A stretch of 64,000 nucleotides of DNA from CAZEDM01 sp964511075. GTDB taxonomy: Bacteria; Zixibacteria; MSB-5A5; RBG-16-43-9. Below are positions 33,436-42,369 of this stretch, in pieces. Each line of letters opens with the position of its first letter. Positions within the stretch are counted from its first letter, which is position 1. Location: positions 124,001 through 188,000 of the forward strand of contig CAZEDM010000003.1 in the NCBI GenBank assembly GCA_964511075.1, in the 5' to 3' direction. The position numbers were made by a program, and so were the translations under genes. The notes under the pieces were generated by a model. That model worked only from the letters and a program-made list of their open reading frames with translations, had not been told where the DNA came from and made no database searches.

Positions 33436-35481
33436 TTAAATCGGTAATTTGATCGTAAAAGTAGTCCCTTCTTTTATTTTACTCTCGACCTCGATTCTGC
33501 CCTTGTGGTCGCTGATAATTCTATACGCAATTGCCAGTCCCAGGCCTGTCCCCTTATCCTTTGTGGTAAAATAGGGTTGAAAGATTTTGGGGAGGTTTTC
33601 CTTCTGGATTCCTGGACCTGAGTCTTTTATTTTTATGATAATCTCGTTGCCTATAGAATCCTTTTTACCAGAGATATTTATATTACCGCCTGGAGGAGTT
33701 GCCTGAATTCCGTTGAGAACTATATTGAGAAGAGCTTTTTTCATCTCCTCCCTGTCGATTTTTATCTGGGGCATACTTTCTATTTTACTCTCGATATTCA
33801 CGCCTTTCTCTTTTGCCTCGATCTCCATCAAAGAGATGATCTCCTGAATGAACAGGCTCATATCCGTGGAGGCTAAATTTAACTTCTGTGTCCGGGCCAG
33901 GCTCAGAAACTGGCTGATAGTCAGATCCAGCCTTTTGATCTCCTTTAAAATCGTCTGGGTGAAGTTCTTGTATTCCTCCCCGTCTTTTTGAGGTATGAAC
34001 TCGTTTTTCAATCTCTGCGTGGCAATGGATATGGCATTCAGGGGATTCCTTATCTCGTGAGCCACTCCTGCTGCCAGATTACCCAGAATCGACAGCCTTT
34101 CTGTTCTTTTAGCCTCTTCCTCATATTTTTTTAACTCCGTGATGTCGTGCATCACGCTGACCGCCCCCTGGATTTCATTTTTCTCATCTAAAAGAATAGA
34201 GGTGCCCAAAACCAGCTCCTTCTCTTCGCCGGTGAGCTTTTTTAATTTTATTTCCCTCTCCCTTATGCTTTTTCCCGAATTCAATGCCTGATTGATCAGG
34301 CACTCATCCTGAAGGAAAATCTGGGAATAATTTACATTTAGCACCTCATCCCTTCTCAGCGAAAAAATCTTTTCAGCCACCCGGTTGAACAGGATGATTT
34401 TCTGCTCCTTATCCACTGCCACAACAGCATTGTTCATTCCCTCCAGCACGTTTCCGGTCAAAGTCCTTATCTCCTTGTAGGATTTATCCAGAAGAAAATA
34501 GCTCTGGTTGACCATCACCACCCCGATAAAAAGCAATCCCAGGAAGAAAAGTATTAGTATGAAAAGGAACATCTGCCTGCGGTAGCTTTTGGATACCTGA
34601 TTATATCCCTCCAGGGATAACCCAACCCGGAATATACCCGAAGGGTATTGAGTGGAAACAAAGGGCTTGACTACCTCCAGGACCTTTCTCTCCTCAAAAG
34701 GGACGATCCTGCTTCTGGCTTCATTCTCGGATAGAGCCTCTGAAAGAAAAGGGTCGTTTTCGATCTTCAGCACCCTCTCTATTTTCTTGGAGGCGAAGAC
34801 GATCCCCTCCCTGGACTGAAGAAGTATATATTCTATGCCGCTTTGCTGGCTTATATTCTGAATGAGGTAGCCTATGCCTATCTCCTTTTGAAAATTCTCC
34901 ATATAAGCTGTTTGTGTCACAACCGAGATCGCTCCTTCACCTTTTGTTCTTTTAAGAACAACTGCATATTTGCCTTCAGGAAGGAGTCCCTCTCCTCTTA
35001 TATCAAAACCAGACTTTGGCGTCTCCCCCTTTAAAACCCGCTTAAACTCTTCTGTTGGGAAATCGAGTGTGTCCTGGTAAATTCCCTTTTCCCCCAGATG
35101 GCTGCTCTTAAGGATTTTGCCGTTTTTATCCAGCAGGTCGATTCTCCACAAATCGTTTCTTCGCACCTCCTCCTCTAACCTGGAGTTGGTCAAAACCCCG
35201 TCTTTATCCATCTGGTCAACCAGGCTGGCAACATCCAGAAGTCTTCTCTCCAGCAGATCCTCCAAAAGGGCATTGGCTTTCACGGTATTCTGGCTGGCTA
35301 ATACCAGGCTCTCCAACAGGGCTTCCCCTTCCTTTTCCATCACTTTAAGCATGTTCGATTTATTTTTCTCTATGCTGAAGAAAGCTATGAGGAACAGGAT
35401 TAAGGCGAAAAGAAGGGTAAGCAGTATGACGTACCTAAGCCTTAAACCAGCGAGGAATTTAAGGGTTTTAAGCTCCGGCAA
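33436..35481 (-). CDS. Membrane-bound PAS sensor histidine kinase
   Basis: 681 aa. Seen: TM1 at about 14-36, a large extracytoplasmic sensor of about 260 residues (Cache-like by length and the LWRIDLLDKNGKILKSSHLG strand pair), TM2 at about 305-327, a PAS domain (GMNNAVVAVDKEQKIILFNR), the H-box GVAHEIRNPLNAIS, and an HATPase with NIVLNGIQATPPGG, KDSGPGI and GTGLGLA. The start is TTG with AAAGGAGA six bases before it. It should phosphorylate the NtrC-type protein encoded next. The ligand of the sensor domain cannot be deduced. Confidence 0.92.
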   Translation of the reverse strand: MPELKTLKFLAGLRLRYVILLTLLFALILFLIAFFSIEKNKSNMLKVMEKEGEALLESLVLASQNTVKANALLEDLLERRLLDVASLVDQMDKDGVLTNSRLEEEVRRNDLWRIDLLDKNGKILKSSHLGEKGIYQDTLDFPTEEFKRVLKGETPKSGFDIRGEGLLPEGKYAVVLKRTKGEGAISVVTQTAYMENFQKEIGIGYLIQNISQQSGIEYILLQSREGIVFASKKIERVLKIENDPFLSEALSENEARSRIVPFEERKVLEVVKPFVSTQYPSGIFRVGLSLEGYNQVSKSYRRQMFLFILILFFLGLLFIGVVMVNQSYFLLDKSYKEIRTLTGNVLEGMNNAVVAVDKEQKIILFNRVAEKIFSLRRDEVLNVNYSQIFLQDECLINQALNSGKSIREREIKLKKLTGEEKELVLGTSILLDEKNEIQGAVSVMHDITELKKYEEEAKRTERLSILGNLAAGVAHEIRNPLNAISIATQRLKNEFIPQKDGEEYKNFTQTILKEIKRLDLTISQFLSLARTQKLNLASTDMSLFIQEIISLMEIEAKEKGVNIESKIESMPQIKIDREEMKKALLNIVLNGIQATPPGGNINISGKKDSIGNEIIIKIKDSGPGIQKENLPKIFQPYFTTKDKGTGLGLAIAYRIISDHKGRIEVESKIKEGTTFTIKLPI

Positions 35482-35580
35482 CTTATTCTCCTTTTAATGA
35501 AGCTAATTTAACATTAAGAAATCAGGTGTCAAGAGATATGAGCTTTCTAAGAAGAATACGAATCTGATATCCACCACAGC

Positions 35581-37341
35581 TTATTGTTTTTTTCTAAATA
35601 TAGAGAAAAGCTCCTCAGCCAATTCCCCTGTCTCATAGATATCGTCTCTGATTTTTATCCCTTTTGAGTTCAGTATATGTAAGAGCTCCACAGTCTCCGG
35701 GGGTTTTATCTTTTCTCCTGTTAATCTCTCAATCTGTCTGAAGAAGTCCACCTTGGTGCCGTCGAAGAAGACCTCGCCTTGTTTTAGAAATATCACCCTC
35801 TGGCATAGCTCTGCTACAGTCTCTAAGTTATGGGAGATTAAAATTATGGTTATACCCCTGGCATTAAGGTCCAGCAGGATTTTTTTGACTTTGCCAACAC
35901 CCTCAGAATCCAGTCCGGAGGTCGGCTCGTCCAGGATCAAAACCTGGGGACCGAAAGCTAAAACCCCGGCAATGGCTACTCTTCTCTGTTCCCCGCTGCT
36001 TAAGGAAAAGGGTGAACGAGAAGCAAACCTGTTGAAATCCAGCCCCACAGCTTCCATAGAATTTCTCACCCTGTTTTCGATCTCGTTTCTTTTTAAACCC
36101 GAGTTTTTAGGTCCAAAAGAAATATCTTCATAGACCGTTTCCTCAAAAAGCTGCTTTTCCGGAAATTGAAATACCAGTCCCACTTTCTGCCGTATCTTTT
36201 TCAGATGAGGCGCTTTCTCTTTCAGCTCGAAATCGTCTACCCATACCTTGCCTGAAGTGGGAAACAATAAAGCGTTGAGATGCTGTGCCAGGGTGGTCTT
36301 GCCAGAGCCGGTTGGACCTATCAAGCCGACAAACTCCCCCTTCCTGATTTTGAGGTTTACACCTTCTAAAGCTACTTTTGGATTTACACCCCTGGCATTG
36401 TAGATAAACTCAAGTTTTTCAAGTTCTATCTGAATCTGCTCAGAGAGTTCGAGCTTAATCTGTTCCCCCCTCACTTCTTCCCTTTTAGTCAATGACAGAG
36501 AACGAGTTGTGGTATTTAGTGAAAGTAATTCTTGAGCTAAGTCCTCAACTTTCAAAATCTTTTTGGAAAACTTCATCCCTTTCTTTTTAAGACCGTCTGC
36601 CAACTCCAGGCTTTTTGGAACAGACAGCCCTATATTTTTCAGCTTTCCAACGTTCTCAAAAACCTTTTCAGGTGTGTTGTCCAAGATTATCCTTCCACTG
36701 TTCATCACCAGAACGCGCTGGGCTAAGAGAGCCTCATCCGGGAATTGGGTGATATTAAGTACGGTAACCCTGGTTTCCAGGAACAATTTTCTAATCAGGG
36801 AGTTCAGCATCTCCCTGTCCTGGGGAGAAAGAAGAGAGGTAGGCTCATCCAGGATCAGGTATTTTGGCCTCATAGCCAGGACTGCGGCAAGTGCTACCTT
36901 TTGTTTTTCGCCGCCGGAAAGCCTGTGAGGTGGAGAGTTTTTATAGTCCCAGAGCTGAAAAGCCGAAAGCGCCCATTCGACCCTCTCTCTCATTTCCTCG
37001 TAGGATAGGTTTAAGTTTTCCAGCCCAAACGATATCTCTCTTTCCACGGAGGTAGTTATGATCTGGTTCTCCGGATTCTGGAATACCATCCCCACTCTCT
37101 GGCGAATGAGTTTTAAATCATTTTTATCCTGGGGATTAAGACCATCTACCAGCACCTTGCCGGAGGAAGGCATTAAAAGACCGTTCAGCAGCCTGACCAA
37201 AGTGGTCTTGCCTGAGCCGTTAGGCCCTATTATGGAGACAAGCTCACCTTCTTTAAGCTCGAGATTTATATCTCCCAGAGCAGTGATGATTTTCCCCTCA
37301 GGCAGGGTATAATTGAAGTTAACCTCTTTTAGATAAATCAT
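35581..37341 (-). CDS. Double ATPase of an ECF-type (energy-coupling factor) transporter
   Basis: 586 aa: two CbiO/EcfA-type ATPase domains fused head to tail. Domain one has Walker A GPNGSGKTT, the Q-loop FQNPENQI, signature LSGGEKQKV and LILDEPTSLL. Domain two has GPTGSGKTT, FQFPEKQLFEETVYEDISFG, signature LSSGEQRRV and LILDEPTSGLD. The FQNPENQ and FQFPEKQ loops are characteristic of EcfA/EcfA'. The module powers uptake of a vitamin or metal, but neither the EcfT scaffold nor an S-component is adjacent, so the substrate is unknown. The fusion of A and A' in one chain is less common than separate genes. Confidence 0.9.
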   Translation of the reverse strand: MIYLKEVNFNYTLPEGKIITALGDINLELKEGELVSIIGPNGSGKTTLVRLLNGLLMPSSGKVLVDGLNPQDKNDLKLIRQRVGMVFQNPENQIITTSVEREISFGLENLNLSYEEMRERVEWALSAFQLWDYKNSPPHRLSGGEKQKVALAAVLAMRPKYLILDEPTSLLSPQDREMLNSLIRKLFLETRVTVLNITQFPDEALLAQRVLVMNSGRIILDNTPEKVFENVGKLKNIGLSVPKSLELADGLKKKGMKFSKKILKVEDLAQELLSLNTTTRSLSLTKREEVRGEQIKLELSEQIQIELEKLEFIYNARGVNPKVALEGVNLKIRKGEFVGLIGPTGSGKTTLAQHLNALLFPTSGKVWVDDFELKEKAPHLKKIRQKVGLVFQFPEKQLFEETVYEDISFGPKNSGLKRNEIENRVRNSMEAVGLDFNRFASRSPFSLSSGEQRRVAIAGVLAFGPQVLILDEPTSGLDSEGVGKVKKILLDLNARGITIILISHNLETVAELCQRVIFLKQGEVFFDGTKVDFFRQIERLTGEKIKPPETVELLHILNSKGIKIRDDIYETGELAEELFSIFRKKQ

Positions 37342-37376
37342 ATTATAAGATATTACACAACTCCGAAAATCTCAAA

Positions 37377-37410
37377 CAAAACCCGCCTGCTGGAGTTGGG
37401 CGGGTTTTTA
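37377..37410 (-). terminator. Rho-independent terminator of the gcv operon
   Basis: Stem AAACCCGCC / GGCGGGTTT around an 11-nt loop, followed on the minus strand by TTTTGTTTG, between gcvPB and the ECF ATPase gene. Confidence 0.75.
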
Positions 37411-37448
37411 CCTTTGACTTTTAGGACCCTTAAGCTCTCAAGCTTAAA

Positions 37449-38909
37449 CTAATCTTGCCATCTGACATCCAAATCCCTGCTTGCCTTCACCTCATCCAGA
37501 CGGGAAACCGGGGTATTATACGGAGCTCCTTTGACCAGTTCAGGATTCTCTTCTACCTCCCGGGCGATTTTTCTCATTACCTCTATGAAACCGTCACAGC
37601 TCTCCCGGCTTTCGGATTCGGTAGGCTCGACCATCAAAGCCTCAGACACGATCAAAGGGAAGTAAACCGTGGGGGCATGCATCCCGTAATCCAGAATCCT
37701 TTTGGCGATATCCAGCGTTCGGACGCCCTTGCTTTTCTGGTTTATCCCGGATAAGACGAACTCGTGCATGCAGGGTCCTGGATAGGGCAGGTGATAGCAC
37801 TCTTTCAGGGCGTTCATAACATAATTGGCATTTACTACCGCATTCTCGGAGATCTTGCTCAGTCCTTCCGGGCCGCAGGCGCGAATGAAGGCATAAGCCT
37901 TGACCATCACTCCAAAATTCCCGTAGAACCCCTGCATCTTTCCTATGGAATGGGGCTTTTTGTAATTCAAAAAATAACTTTCCTTTCCTTTCTCGTTCAA
38001 CTTTTTTTCCACTGCCGGCACTGGAAGAAAAGGCTCTAAGAACTTCTTAACTCCCAGAGGTCCTGCTCCAGGTCCCCCTCCGCCATGAGGAGTGGAAAAG
38101 GTCTTGTGCAGGTTGAAATGGACGATATCAAATCCCATATCACCGGGACGGACTATACCCAAAAGGGCGTTCAGGTTGGCGCCGTCCATATAGAGGATTG
38201 CACCAGCATCATGCACCACCCTGGAGATCTCCTCGATCTGGGATTCAAAAAGCCCCAGGGTATTGGGGGAGGTGAGCATAAAGCAGGCGACCTCTTCATC
38301 CATTACTTTTTTTAGCTCCTCCAGGTTCACCAGCCCCTTCTGATTCGACTTAACCTGAATTACCTGATAACCGGTTATGGTTACCGAGGCGGGATTGGTG
38401 CCATGGGCCGAGTCCGGGATAATTATCTTTGACCTGGGATTTCCATTTTTGGAATGAAACGCCCTGGTTATCAAAAGCCCGGTCAATTCTCCCTGAGCAC
38501 CGGCTGCCGGCTGAAGGGTAAGCGCATCCATCCCGCCGATCTCCTTGAGATACTCCCCTAACTCATACATCAATTTCAAAGCTCCCTGAACCGTTTCCTC
38601 GGGCTGTAGAGGGTGTAGGGAGGAGAAACCCGGCAGGCGTGCCAGGTCCTCGTTGACCTTGGGATTATATTTCATGGTGCAGGAGCCCAAAGGATAAAAG
38701 CCTTTATCCACGTGATGGTTAAGGATGGAAAGGGCGATGAAATGACGCACCACATCTATCTGGCTTACCTCTGGCAGCTTCAGCTCCTTTTGTCTCAAGT
38801 CGCTTCCGGGAATAAGCTCTTCCGGTCTCTTAGCTGGCAGGTCCAGGTCAGGCAGATCACAGCCGGTTCTTCCTTTTGAGCTCAGCTGGAAAATCAATTT
38901 CTGGCCCAT
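37449..38909 (-). CDS. gcvPB: Glycine dehydrogenase (decarboxylating) subunit 2
   Basis: 486 aa PLP-containing half of the two-subunit P-protein, which decarboxylates glycine and passes the aminomethyl group to lipoyl-GcvH. Seen: the PLP-lysine motif HFNLHKTFSTPHGGGGPG, SAHGTNPASVTITGY and LGSCTMKYNPKVNE. The length matches GcvPB of two-subunit systems. It is the last gene of the run accC-gcvH-gcvPA-DUF2007-DUF2007-Trx/TPR-gcvPB, with gaps of 7-34 bp throughout, so one transcript is likely. No gcvT is in the run. Confidence 0.95.
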   Translation of the reverse strand: MGQKLIFQLSSKGRTGCDLPDLDLPAKRPEELIPGSDLRQKELKLPEVSQIDVVRHFIALSILNHHVDKGFYPLGSCTMKYNPKVNEDLARLPGFSSLHPLQPEETVQGALKLMYELGEYLKEIGGMDALTLQPAAGAQGELTGLLITRAFHSKNGNPRSKIIIPDSAHGTNPASVTITGYQVIQVKSNQKGLVNLEELKKVMDEEVACFMLTSPNTLGLFESQIEEISRVVHDAGAILYMDGANLNALLGIVRPGDMGFDIVHFNLHKTFSTPHGGGGPGAGPLGVKKFLEPFLPVPAVEKKLNEKGKESYFLNYKKPHSIGKMQGFYGNFGVMVKAYAFIRACGPEGLSKISENAVVNANYVMNALKECYHLPYPGPCMHEFVLSGINQKSKGVRTLDIAKRILDYGMHAPTVYFPLIVSEALMVEPTESESRESCDGFIEVMRKIAREVEENPELVKGAPYNTPVSRLDEVKASRDLDVRWQD

Positions 38910-38939
38910 TAAGACTCCTTATGATATAATGTCTTTTTT

Positions 38940-39821
38940 TCAGCTGCTATTTTCTTCCTTCACCCCCTCTAATTTTTTAATCCTGCCTTCTATCCATTCC
39001 TTCTCAGAGGGTTCAATCTCCGGATAATCCGTCAGTATTTTCTTATACAATTTAATCGCCCGGGTGGAATCACCCATCTTTTCATAAGAATAAGGTATAT
39101 ATTCCTCCGCATCAAATCTCAGTTTGCTTTTCGGATATTCTTTGATCAGATTCCGAAATACCGTTATAGCCTTTTGATAATCCTTCTGCCTCATAGACAT
39201 CAACCCTATGTCGAAAAGTGCCTGTGAGGCTTTACCGGCGCTATCCTTGGGGTCGAGAGAAATGACCTGGTTGAAGTTATACAAAGCATCGTCAAACCTC
39301 TTGCGTTCCTGATACTTCTCGCCCACCCTGAACCACAGCTCGATGTTCGTAGAGTCCGCTTTCAGTTTGTTTTCCAGATCTGCCAGGGTCCCCTCTCCCC
39401 TCAGGTAGCCATTTATATCCTGAATGAAATCAGGGGCAGGAGCATACCCCACGATCCGATCGATCTCCTCACCTTGGGGATTAGTTAGAATCACGGTAGG
39501 ATAGCCGTTCACCTTATAGCTTGCAGCCAAGACGGTATCCTTTTCTGCGTTGGCTCTGAAGAAAACGAAATCCATGGAAAAACGAATCAGGCTGGTATCG
39601 GTGAAGGTAGAGTCCGCCAGCCTCTTACACCAGGTGCACCAGTCGGTATAAAATTCCAGGATCATATTTTCGTTTTTTGCCTCCGCTATCTTTTTAGCCT
39701 CTTCAAAATCAGCTACCCAGTTAATCGATTTGGGAACTACTTTAGCGCAAGAGTAGAAATGAAAAGAACTGAAAAGAACCAGAATCAAAATAACCCAGTT
39801 AAAACACCTTTTTGCTTTCAC
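38940..39821 (-). CDS. Thioredoxin-fold lipoprotein with TPR repeats
   Basis: 293 aa. Seen: lipobox FYSC with Cys25, a thioredoxin-like domain at about 35-145 with redox pair WCTWC (Cys62, Cys65) and cis-Pro loop VNGYPTVIL, then about three TPR motifs (WFRVGEKYQERKRFDDALYN, DIGLMSMRQKDYQKAITVFR, PYSYEKMGDSTRAIKLYKKI). It belongs to the thioredoxin_7/DsbD-gamma-like group and is probably a periplasmic thiol reductase or isomerase. It sits between DUF2007 genes and gcvPB, where no link to glycine metabolism is obvious. Unlike the protein at 28524 both active-site positions are Cys. Confidence 0.87.
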   Translation of the reverse strand: MKAKRCFNWVILILVLFSSFHFYSCAKVVPKSINWVADFEEAKKIAEAKNENMILEFYTDWCTWCKRLADSTFTDTSLIRFSMDFVFFRANAEKDTVLAASYKVNGYPTVILTNPQGEEIDRIVGYAPAPDFIQDINGYLRGEGTLADLENKLKADSTNIELWFRVGEKYQERKRFDDALYNFNQVISLDPKDSAGKASQALFDIGLMSMRQKDYQKAITVFRNLIKEYPKSKLRFDAEEYIPYSYEKMGDSTRAIKLYKKILTDYPEIEPSEKEWIEGRIKKLEGVKEENSS

Positions 39822-39846
39822 TTAGACCTCCTTCTTTGGTTTCGGG

Positions 39847-40185
39847 TTAAAGGTTTCCCACCGTTTGCTCCCTAATGGCTAAACTTTCCTCATATTTATC
39901 CTCCGGCACATAGAGTTTATACCCGGGCTGGTCCTTGACTACATATCCCAATCCGCCCTCCAGGAAACTTCCGGTATAGCGGAGGAAACAGGGGATATTG
40001 CTGTCCTCCAGGGTCTCCTTCAAAAACTCAGCCAAGACCCGGTTGGGAGTGACATAGAGAAGGACCAGATTCTTTTCCTCCTCCTCCCCTTCCTCGGGTA
40101 GCTCCTCAACTAAATCGGTTTCGCATTCCGGGCATCTTTTCGTGCCAGGAGGGTATTCAGAATTACATATAGGGCAGAATGGCAT
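39847..40185 (-). CDS. Zinc-ribbon DUF2007 protein (copy 2)
   Basis: 112 aa. Seen: N-terminal zinc ribbon with Cys4, 7, 18 and 21 (CPICNSEYPPGTKRCPEC), an acidic linker of Glu residues, then a DUF2007-like domain (LVLLYVTPNRVLAEFLKETL, PGYKLYVPEDKYEESLAI). DUF2007 domains are PII-like and suspected in signalling. It is a tandem paralogue of the next gene upstream, with the same cysteine spacing, and sits inside the gcv run. Confidence 0.8.
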   Translation of the reverse strand: MPFCPICNSEYPPGTKRCPECETDLVEELPEEGEEEEKNLVLLYVTPNRVLAEFLKETLEDSNIPCFLRYTGSFLEGGLGYVVKDQPGYKLYVPEDKYEESLAIREQTVGNL

Positions 40186-40219
40186 AGGTTCGCAGTTTGA
40201 AATTCTTCTTATTTATCCT

Positions 40220-40591
40220 TTATAGGTTATCCACCAATTGCTCTTTTATCTCTAAACTCTTAGGGAAGTCTGTTTCCCTAACGTAGATTTTGATATCTGT
40301 AACAGGATGACGAATCAAACCCCCTATTCTCAGATTATAGCCCGATTCACTCCTGATCAGACAGGGTATCTTATTTTTCTCCAGGGTTTCTTTCAGGAAG
40401 TCAGCATGGATCCTGCTTTTGGAAACGTAGAGCAGTTTCAGCTTGGGCTCAGTCTCCTCTCCTGTGACCTTTTTTATTTTGGTCTTTGCTTCTTTATTCT
40501 CATTCAGCACTGCTACTAATTTCTTTCCGCAGTCCGGGCAGAATTCTACCATCGGTTTATACTCATACTTGCATTGGGGACAATACGGCAT
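40220..40591 (-). CDS. Zinc-ribbon DUF2007 protein (copy 1)
   Basis: 123 aa. Seen: zinc ribbon with Cys4, 7, 18 and 21 (CPQCKYEYKPMVEFCPDC), a basic linker, then the DUF2007-like domain (KLLYVSKSRIHADFLKETLE, TDIKIYVRETDFPKSLEIKE). It starts 7 bp after gcvPA ends, so is cotranscribed with the glycine cleavage genes. The linker is Lys-rich here but Glu-rich in its paralogue, which may mean the two pair with each other. Function unknown. Confidence 0.8.
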   Translation of the reverse strand: MPYCPQCKYEYKPMVEFCPDCGKKLVAVLNENKEAKTKIKKVTGEETEPKLKLLYVSKSRIHADFLKETLEKNKIPCLIRSESGYNLRIGGLIRHPVTDIKIYVRETDFPKSLEIKEQLVDNL

Positions 40592-40598
40592 CTTGACC

Positions 40599-41942
40599 TT
40601 ATTTTATCAACCCTCTGAGATTTTCCACCAGACAATCTATCTCTTCTTTGGTTCTTTTCTCGGTGACTGATACCAGAAGACAGTCCTTCAGCTTTCTGTC
40701 GAACAATGACAGATCAATGCCTGTCAGGATATTCTTTTTCAGGAGAAGTTTAACCACTCTCTTTGCTGGTATAGGGGTCTCTATTACAAATTCCTTGAAA
40801 AAGGGCTTCTGGAATTTCAGTTTGAAGCCATCTATTTTAGAGAGCTGCTCAGCCGCGTAATGGCTCTTCTGCAGGCACAGCTCTGCTACCTTTATCAGAC
40901 CGTTTTTGCCCAGGAGGGACAGGTATACGGCAGCAGCTAAAGCGCATAAGGCTTCATTGGTGCAGATATTTGAGGTAGCCTTCTCCCTGCGGATATGCTG
41001 TTCCCTGGTCTGTAAAACCAAAACGAAGCCTTTTCTGCCCTTGGAATCTACGGTAGCTCCAACTATCCTGCCCGGCATACGGCGTATAAGACTTTTTCTA
41101 CAGGTAAAAAACCCCAGGAAAGGTCCTCCGAAATTCAGGCTGTTTCCCAGCGGCTGCCCCTCGCCTACGGCTATGTCTGCCCCGTATTCCCCGGGAGTTT
41201 TCAGGATCGCCAGGGAGATGGGGTCACAGGCCATAATCAGCAATGCTCCTGCAGAATGAACCCTTTTCTCTATTTCCGCTGCATTTTCCACCAACCCGAA
41301 GAAATTGGGTGACTGAAGTACAAAAGCAGCAGTTTTGGACGTGAGTTTTTTCTCCAGAAGCTCCAAATCGGTAATCCCCTCCTTCAAATCGATCCTGCGG
41401 ATTTTTATCCCTCCCCTTTCACAATAAGTGCAGAGGACTTTATGGTAATTAGGGTTCAGGGAAGCGGAGACCAAAATCTCGTTCCTGCCGGTCTCAGCCA
41501 GGGATAAAAGAGCTGCCTCTGCTACGGCTGAGGCTCCGTCGTACATGGAGGCATTTGCCACCTCCATCTCGGTCAGCTGACAGATCAGGGACTGGTACTC
41601 GTAAATGCTTTGCAGTGTCCCCTGGCTGACCTCGGGCTGATAGGGAGTATATGCGGTATAGAACTCCGAGCGCAGAAGAATGTGATTCACCGGGCTGGGG
41701 ATAAAATGATCGTAGGCTCCGCCACCCAGGAAGCTGATCAGGCTATCGGAGCCTCTGCTTTCCCCAGAGATTTTTTCCAGAAGGTTTTTCAACTCAAACT
41801 CGGAAAGGCCCCGGGGCAGCTGGAGCTTTCTCTTCAATCTAAGGGATTCTGGAACGGAGGTCAATAATTCCTCAAAGCCAGACACCCCTATTTCCTTGAG
41901 CATTGTTTTCAAATCATCTTCTGTATTTGGAATGTAAGTCAT
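40599..41942 (-). CDS. gcvPA: Glycine dehydrogenase (decarboxylating) subunit 1
   Basis: 447 aa, the other half of the two-subunit glycine decarboxylase. Seen: FLGGGAYDHFIPSPVNHILL near residue 70, TAYTPYQPEVSQGTLQSIYE, EVANASMYDGASAVAEA and GEGQPLGNSLNFGGPFLGFF, all of which are hallmarks of GcvPA. It lacks the PLP lysine, which is on GcvPB. It is separated from gcvPB by three unrelated small genes, whereas the two are usually adjacent. gcvH ends 21 bp upstream. Confidence 0.95.
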   Translation of the reverse strand: MTYIPNTEDDLKTMLKEIGVSGFEELLTSVPESLRLKRKLQLPRGLSEFELKNLLEKISGESRGSDSLISFLGGGAYDHFIPSPVNHILLRSEFYTAYTPYQPEVSQGTLQSIYEYQSLICQLTEMEVANASMYDGASAVAEAALLSLAETGRNEILVSASLNPNYHKVLCTYCERGGIKIRRIDLKEGITDLELLEKKLTSKTAAFVLQSPNFFGLVENAAEIEKRVHSAGALLIMACDPISLAILKTPGEYGADIAVGEGQPLGNSLNFGGPFLGFFTCRKSLIRRMPGRIVGATVDSKGRKGFVLVLQTREQHIRREKATSNICTNEALCALAAAVYLSLLGKNGLIKVAELCLQKSHYAAEQLSKIDGFKLKFQKPFFKEFVIETPIPAKRVVKLLLKKNILTGIDLSLFDRKLKDCLLVSVTEKRTKEEIDCLVENLRGLIK

Positions 41943-41963
41943 ATTTACTGAGGTTTAAGTTCC

Positions 41964-42347
41964 TTATTTGTTCTCCAGCATTTTCTTATAATCATCCGGG
42001 GTGAGAAGTTTATCCAGCTCGGTTTTATCCTTTAGCTTTATTCTGATAATCCAGCCTTCTCCATAAGGGTCCTTGTTGATCAAACCTGCTTCTGACTCGA
42101 GCCTGGAATTGACCTCGGCCACTTCTCCGGTAACCGGCGAGTAAAGCTCGGACACTGCCTTGACTGCCTCGATCACCCCGAAGGATTTCATATGCTCAAC
42201 CTTAGTGCCCACTTTGGGCAGCTCGATAAATACCACATCTCCCAGCTCACCCTGGGCGTAATCTGTAATTCCCATCGTGGCGATATCGTTCTCCAGCTTT
42301 ACCCATTCGTGCTCTTTAGTATATCTCAGTCCCTCTTTTATGATCAC
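41964..42347 (-). CDS. gcvH: Glycine cleavage system H protein
   Basis: 127 aa lipoyl carrier that shuttles the aminomethyl group between P, T and L proteins. Seen: YTKEHEWVKLENDIATMGIT at the start, the lipoylated Lys63 in GVIEAVKAVSELYSPVTGEV, and the EGWIIRIKL ending. Full family length. It lies 22 bp after accC and 21 bp before gcvPA. Confidence 0.96.
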   Translation of the reverse strand: MIIKEGLRYTKEHEWVKLENDIATMGITDYAQGELGDVVFIELPKVGTKVEHMKSFGVIEAVKAVSELYSPVTGEVAEVNSRLESEAGLINKDPYGEGWIIRIKLKDKTELDKLLTPDDYKKMLENK

Positions 42348-42369
42348 TTTTCCTCCTTTAATGATAAGT

